Shown here in pieces: positions 6,622 to 9,579 of a DNA stretch of 9,579 bases. The translations under genes and the position numbers were made by a program. The stretch is from an uncultured Oribacterium sp. (lineage in GTDB: Bacteria > Bacillota > Clostridia > Lachnospirales > Lachnospiraceae): contig CABTMH010000098.1 in assembly GCA_902485915.1 (NCBI GenBank), positions 1-9,579 of the forward strand. Reading direction: 5' to 3'. Each line of letters begins with the position of its first letter. Positions within the stretch are counted from its first letter, which is position 1. Below the pieces are notes generated by a model. That model had not been told where the DNA came from, ran no database searches, and saw nothing but the letters and a program-made list of their open reading frames with translations.

Positions 6622-6673
6622 TTGAAAGTCATGGATTTCAGTGCTTGATTTTATTCATCATGCTGTGATTTTA
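6622..6673 (+). promoter_or_regulatory. Promoter and operator-like repeats of the pelD-like locus
   Basis: TTGAAA (6622-6627, 5/6 to the -35 consensus) lies 17 nt before TTGATT (6645-6650), a weak -10 preceded by an extended-type TGC. An imperfect 18-bp palindrome (6623-6640: arms TGAAA and TTTCA, centre CATG; 14 of 18 positions symmetric) overlaps the -35 and the spacer. A direct repeat TGCT-(T/GT)GATTTTA occurs at 6642-6653 and 6661-6673, about 20 bp apart, i.e. on the same helical face. The gap 6565-6621 is AT-rich with T-tracts and no gene. Promoter strength and the regulator are unknown. Confidence 0.4.
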
Positions 6674-6677
6674 CTGT

Positions 6678-6683
6678 GGAGAG
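6678..6683 (+). promoter_or_regulatory. Ribosome binding site that selects the GTG start at 6691
   Basis: GGAGAG lies 7 nt before GTG at 6691. The alternative in-frame GTG at 6676 overlaps this site and has no purine-rich sequence before it. The downstream start is therefore preferred. Confidence 0.6.
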
Positions 6684-6690
6684 AAAAGTA

Positions 6691-8820
6691 GTGCAGGAGC
6701 TGAGAAAGGACACATTACTGTGTGGCAATGTGTCCTATTTTAACGAAGAACATCTGAAGATGATTTTTGGAGAACAGCATGCTGTTCTGATGGCGAGGGA
6801 TCTGGAAACGAGAAAATCCGGACATATCCGCTGGTTTCAGAGTCTGCTGATGGGGGATCATTTCCGTCGTCAGTTTTTCATGTATGATTTTATGACGGTC
6901 ATATATGTTTCCCGTGCACTTACCTTCGGACAGAACTCGGAAGAGGAGCTGATGGAGCTTCGCCATGTGCTGGAGCTCTGCCGCCAGAAACAGACCGAGC
7001 GATTTGTGTTCGTGACGACGGATCAGGTCAGTGAAGATGTACTTACGGCTGCGTCTATTTTTCAGAAAACAGCGGAAGATCTGTGTCATGCCTACACGCG
7101 TTCGAATCAGATTCAACTGAAAATCATCCGCAGTCCATATTTTATCTGTGGTACGAACCCACAGGACTGGCTGTATCAGACCTTTGCGACCCTCCAGGAG
7201 AAGAAAACGGCACACTGCAAGATCCCGGTCAATCCGGAGGAGCCGGCGCGCTTCATCGATATCGAGGACCTGAGCCGCTTCCTCTATCGCCTGCTGGATC
7301 ACTGGATGGAGGAACCGGTGGAGCTGGAGCTGGAGCCCTGCGGAGAGACTTCATTTCGATGCTTCGCGGAACATCTGCATGGATTATTTCCGGATACGCT
7401 TATTCAGTGCGAAGGAGATGAACCGATCCGTCATATCCCATCCGCCGCACCTCGTATGGAGAATATCGCCCGTCATCTCTATGGCTGGTATGCGATGAAG
7501 GACTGTGTCGCGGAGCTGGACAGCTACCTGCAGGCGTATCAGGCGCAGACGGCCGAAAAGAAGAGCTGGAAGGATCGTATCCAGGACTATGTGATTCTGA
7601 AGAATTACGTGCTGATCGGGCTGGAACTCGTGCTAGGCGCTGTCCTAGTGGAGTTTTTAAATCGACTGGCCGGAAGCAGTGCGCAGTTCCGTATGATCGA
7701 TATCCGGCTTCTGTTTGTGGTCATGATGTCCAGTACCTATGGCACCGGGATCGGTTTACTGGCGGCCCTGATGGAGATCCTCTCCCTGAGCGTCGCGTTT
7801 TATCGGGAAGGAAGAAACTGGGTTCAGCTGTTTTACGATCCGGGCAACTGGCTTCCGTTTATCCTCCTGCTTCTCGTCAGTGCTGTCTGCGGTTACCTCT
7901 GTGAACGAAACCGGGATACAGAGCGGGCGCTTCGGAACGAGGCGGAGAAGAACGAGGATGAGCTGAAGTTTGTACGCGGTCTTTATCAGGAGATGCAGGA
8001 CAGCAAAGATGAATACAAGCGGAATCTGATCGAAAGCCGGGATGGCTTCGGACGGATCTTCGAGGTGGTAGAGCGTCTCAGCCATACCATTCCGGAGAAG
8101 ATCTTTTCGGAGGTGATCCTTGCGATGGAAGATGTGCTGGATAACCACTCCATCGCCATATATCTGGTGCCACAGAAGGACGCCCGTTTCGCCCGACTCG
8201 AGGTGTGCAGCCCGAGTCTCACCGGCCTGGCCCGCTCGATCGAACTCGATGCCTGGCAGGGATTGCTTCCGACCCTGGATCGGGAGGAGGTATGGGTGAA
8301 CCGGAAGATGGAAAGCGGATTTCCGATGCTTCTCACCGGTGTTTGTCAGAACGGATATTATGCACTGCTGATCATGATCTACCATGCCGATTATCATCAG
8401 ATGAACAGCTATTATATCAACCTGATCCGTATTCTCCGGCGACTGACGGAGCAGTTTCTGACCCGTGCCTATGATTATCAGCAGGCGAATCGTCAGAAAA
8501 CTTATCTCGGAAATACGGTGATCGTCAACGCGAATTATCTTTACGAGCAGGAGAAGATACATGAAGAGATGCAGAAGCGTCGCGTGAGTACCTATTCCCT
8601 TCTTCGGCTTCACCGCGAGAAGCGCTCCATAGAGGAGATTTCTACGCTGCTGGAGCACACCATGCGTACGACGGATATCGCAGGACAGGCTGATGACGGT
8701 GATATCTACATCATCGCTCCGCAGTCGAATCCGGCGACGGCAGAGATCATACTGGAACGCTATCGAAGGCTCGGACTGTCAGCTGAACTCGTCGAGAGGC
8801 TTCCGGGAGGTGGACGATGA
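6691..8820 (+). CDS. PelD-like membrane c-di-GMP receptor with N-terminal degenerate SDR domain
   Basis: The product is about 709 residues (714 if GTG 6676 is used). Residues 5-270 resemble an extended SDR/NAD-epimerase fold: VIYVSRALTFG, then RFVFVTTDQ, then IIRSPYFICG, corresponding to the central strands. The glycine-rich nucleotide motif is not recognisable, and the YxxxK catalytic pair is SIFQK (S122, K126). A hydrophobic cluster (about 301-324, 338-350, 353-372, 388-404) makes about four membrane segments. A charged coiled coil (404-445), a GAF-like domain (about 446-590) and a short degenerate GGDEF-like domain (about 598-704) follow. In the last, the signature is DDGDI (668-672), but RTTD (659-662) sits five residues before it, exactly the I-site position. 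The TM-GAF-degenerate GGDEF order is that of PelD, which binds c-di-GMP and activates Pel polysaccharide export. The next gene overlaps by 4 nt and is PelE-like. PelD identity is inferred from architecture; the SDR fusion is unusual. Confidence 0.75.
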   Translation: MQELRKDTLLCGNVSYFNEEHLKMIFGEQHAVLMARDLETRKSGHIRWFQSLLMGDHFRRQFFMYDFMTVIYVSRALTFGQNSEEELMELRHVLELCRQKQTERFVFVTTDQVSEDVLTAASIFQKTAEDLCHAYTRSNQIQLKIIRSPYFICGTNPQDWLYQTFATLQEKKTAHCKIPVNPEEPARFIDIEDLSRFLYRLLDHWMEEPVELELEPCGETSFRCFAEHLHGLFPDTLIQCEGDEPIRHIPSAAPRMENIARHLYGWYAMKDCVAELDSYLQAYQAQTAEKKSWKDRIQDYVILKNYVLIGLELVLGAVLVEFLNRLAGSSAQFRMIDIRLLFVVMMSSTYGTGIGLLAALMEILSLSVAFYREGRNWVQLFYDPGNWLPFILLLLVSAVCGYLCERNRDTERALRNEAEKNEDELKFVRGLYQEMQDSKDEYKRNLIESRDGFGRIFEVVERLSHTIPEKIFSEVILAMEDVLDNHSIAIYLVPQKDARFARLEVCSPSLTGLARSIELDAWQGLLPTLDREEVWVNRKMESGFPMLLTGVCQNGYYALLIMIYHADYHQMNSYYINLIRILRRLTEQFLTRAYDYQQANRQKTYLGNTVIVNANYLYEQEKIHEEMQKRRVSTYSLLRLHREKRSIEEISTLLEHTMRTTDIAGQADDGDIYIIAPQSNPATAEIILERYRRLGLSAELVERLPGGGR

Positions 8821-9579
8821 CGTCGGGGTTCGCCGTACTTTTACTGATTCTGCATCTTCTTGTATGCGTGGGCTTCTGTTTTCTGCTGCGCTTTCGTATC
8901 CTGGAAGCAGATGTCATGCTGCTTCCGATCTGTGTGTTCCTGCCTGTTTTCGGTCCGGTTCTGACGCTTATTGTGTCCTGGGTCGATGCAAGCGGCCGTA
9001 CAGGATCGAAGAATAAGAACCTGGAGGCGATGCGAAGGGATATGGTGAGTGAGAAGAGCACACCGGATGTCGAGCAGGAATCCGGTGACGCGCTGCCGCT
9101 GGAGGATGCGCTCATCATCAACGATGCCGGTGTTCGTCGAAGTGCGATGCTGGACATCCTTCTGCATGGGGCGTCCGATATGAGCTATGTGTTGCATCAG
9201 GCGAAAGAAAACGCCGATGTGGAGGTGGTTCACTATGCGACGACAGCGCTGTCGGAGCTCCTGAAGGACTACGATCTGCGACTGCAGAAGCTGAGCCAGT
9301 CACATGAAGAGCATCCGGAGGATGCAGAGGTGCTGGCAGACTATATCGATACCCTGGATGAGTATCTTCGAAATGCACTGGCCGAAGGCGAGAATCTGCG
9401 AATCCAGCGTACACGTTACATGGCACTGCTGCAGGAACGCATACAGAAGGATATGCGCGTCGAGGATGTACGTGCACTCATTCTGAGCCTGATGTACTCG
9501 AAAGACTATGACCAGGCAGAGAAGTGGCTCGTACAGATGGAGACACGATGGCCGGAGCGTGAGGAGACGATGATGCTTC
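8817..9579 (+). CDS. PelE-like membrane/TPR protein (partial, runs off the window)
   Basis: An open frame of 254 codons continues past the right edge with no stop. The start ATG overlaps the previous stop (ATGA) and has GGGAGG (8805-8810) 6 nt upstream, so translation is probably coupled. Two hydrophobic helices (about residues 4-26 and 33-56) anchor it in the membrane. A polar linker follows, then the block LPLEDALIINDAGVRRSAML (93-112), and then a long helical cytoplasmic region. The segment at about 217-247 (LILSLMYSKDYDQAEKWLVQ within it) looks like a TPR helix pair. Two membrane helices plus cytoplasmic TPR repeats, directly after a PelD-like gene, is the layout of PelE, the partner of PelD in the inner-membrane Pel synthase complex. 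The assignment rests mainly on context and topology; sequence similarity to PelE could not be tested. Confidence 0.65.
   Translation, partial: MTSGFAVLLLILHLLVCVGFCFLLRFRILEADVMLLPICVFLPVFGPVLTLIVSWVDASGRTGSKNKNLEAMRRDMVSEKSTPDVEQESGDALPLEDALIINDAGVRRSAMLDILLHGASDMSYVLHQAKENADVEVVHYATTALSELLKDYDLRLQKLSQSHEEHPEDAEVLADYIDTLDEYLRNALAEGENLRIQRTRYMALLQERIQKDMRVEDVRALILSLMYSKDYDQAEKWLVQMETRWPEREETMML

Noticed and set aside
7756..8658. 300-codon - strand frame opposite the pelD-like gene
   Set aside because: No ribosome binding site or recognisable domain, and it lies wholly inside the sense gene, whose domains and 4-nt overlap with the next gene support it.
1..9579. CRISPR arrays, tRNA or rRNA genes, insertion sequences, integrase or toxin-antitoxin genes
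   Set aside because: No regularly spaced repeats, cloverleaf-like segments, terminal inverted repeats or transposase-like proteins are visible in either strand.

Overview
The window reads as chromosomal DNA of an anaerobic, fermentative Gram-positive bacterium, most likely a clostridial lineage such as Lachnospiraceae. This rests on strong AGGAGG-type ribosome binding sites, hairpin-plus-U-tract terminators, a pta-ackA acetate pathway, a PstA/DarA-type cyclic-di-AMP receptor, TmcAL (YlbM) and the ACT/DUF711 pair. The family is inferred from recognition of gene families, not from a search. All genes lie on the + strand.

Layout: a terminator at 16-46 closes an operon that lies outside the window. 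Then come a small ACT-domain protein (280-555), a 147-nt spacer full of perfect hairpins, and a DUF711/UPF0210 'PFL family' protein (703-2085) closed by a strong terminator. Next is tmcAL (2199-3506), preceded by a 12-bp leader hairpin. It is followed by a separately promoted cyclic-di-AMP receptor (3705-4037) with its own terminator. A consensus -10 box in the next gap starts the acetate operon pta (4213-5220) and ackA (5315-6520), closed by a terminator at 6537-6564.

Beyond an AT-rich promoter/operator region (about 6565-6690) a different kind of locus begins. The first gene (6691-8820) encodes a roughly 709-residue membrane protein. It has an N-terminal degenerate SDR/epimerase-like domain, a cluster of transmembrane helices, a coiled coil, a GAF-like domain and a degenerate GGDEF-like domain. 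The GGDEF signature is lost but an RxxD inhibitory site is kept at exactly the canonical spacing. This is the architecture of PelD, the cyclic-di-GMP receptor of Pel exopolysaccharide synthesis, with an extra SDR domain in front. It overlaps by 4 nt (ATGA) a second gene (8817 to beyond the window end) with two N-terminal membrane helices and a helical/TPR-like cytoplasmic part, as in PelE. The window therefore probably contains the start of a Gram-positive Pel-like polysaccharide operon whose catalytic genes lie downstream.

The genes fall into three themes: acetate chemistry (Pta and AckA interconvert acetyl-CoA and acetate; TmcAL uses acetate to modify tRNA-Met), second-messenger sensing (a c-di-AMP receptor and a candidate c-di-GMP receptor), and biofilm polysaccharide export. 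The most interesting items are the SDR-PelD fusion, its retained I-site, and the operator-like repeats in front of it.
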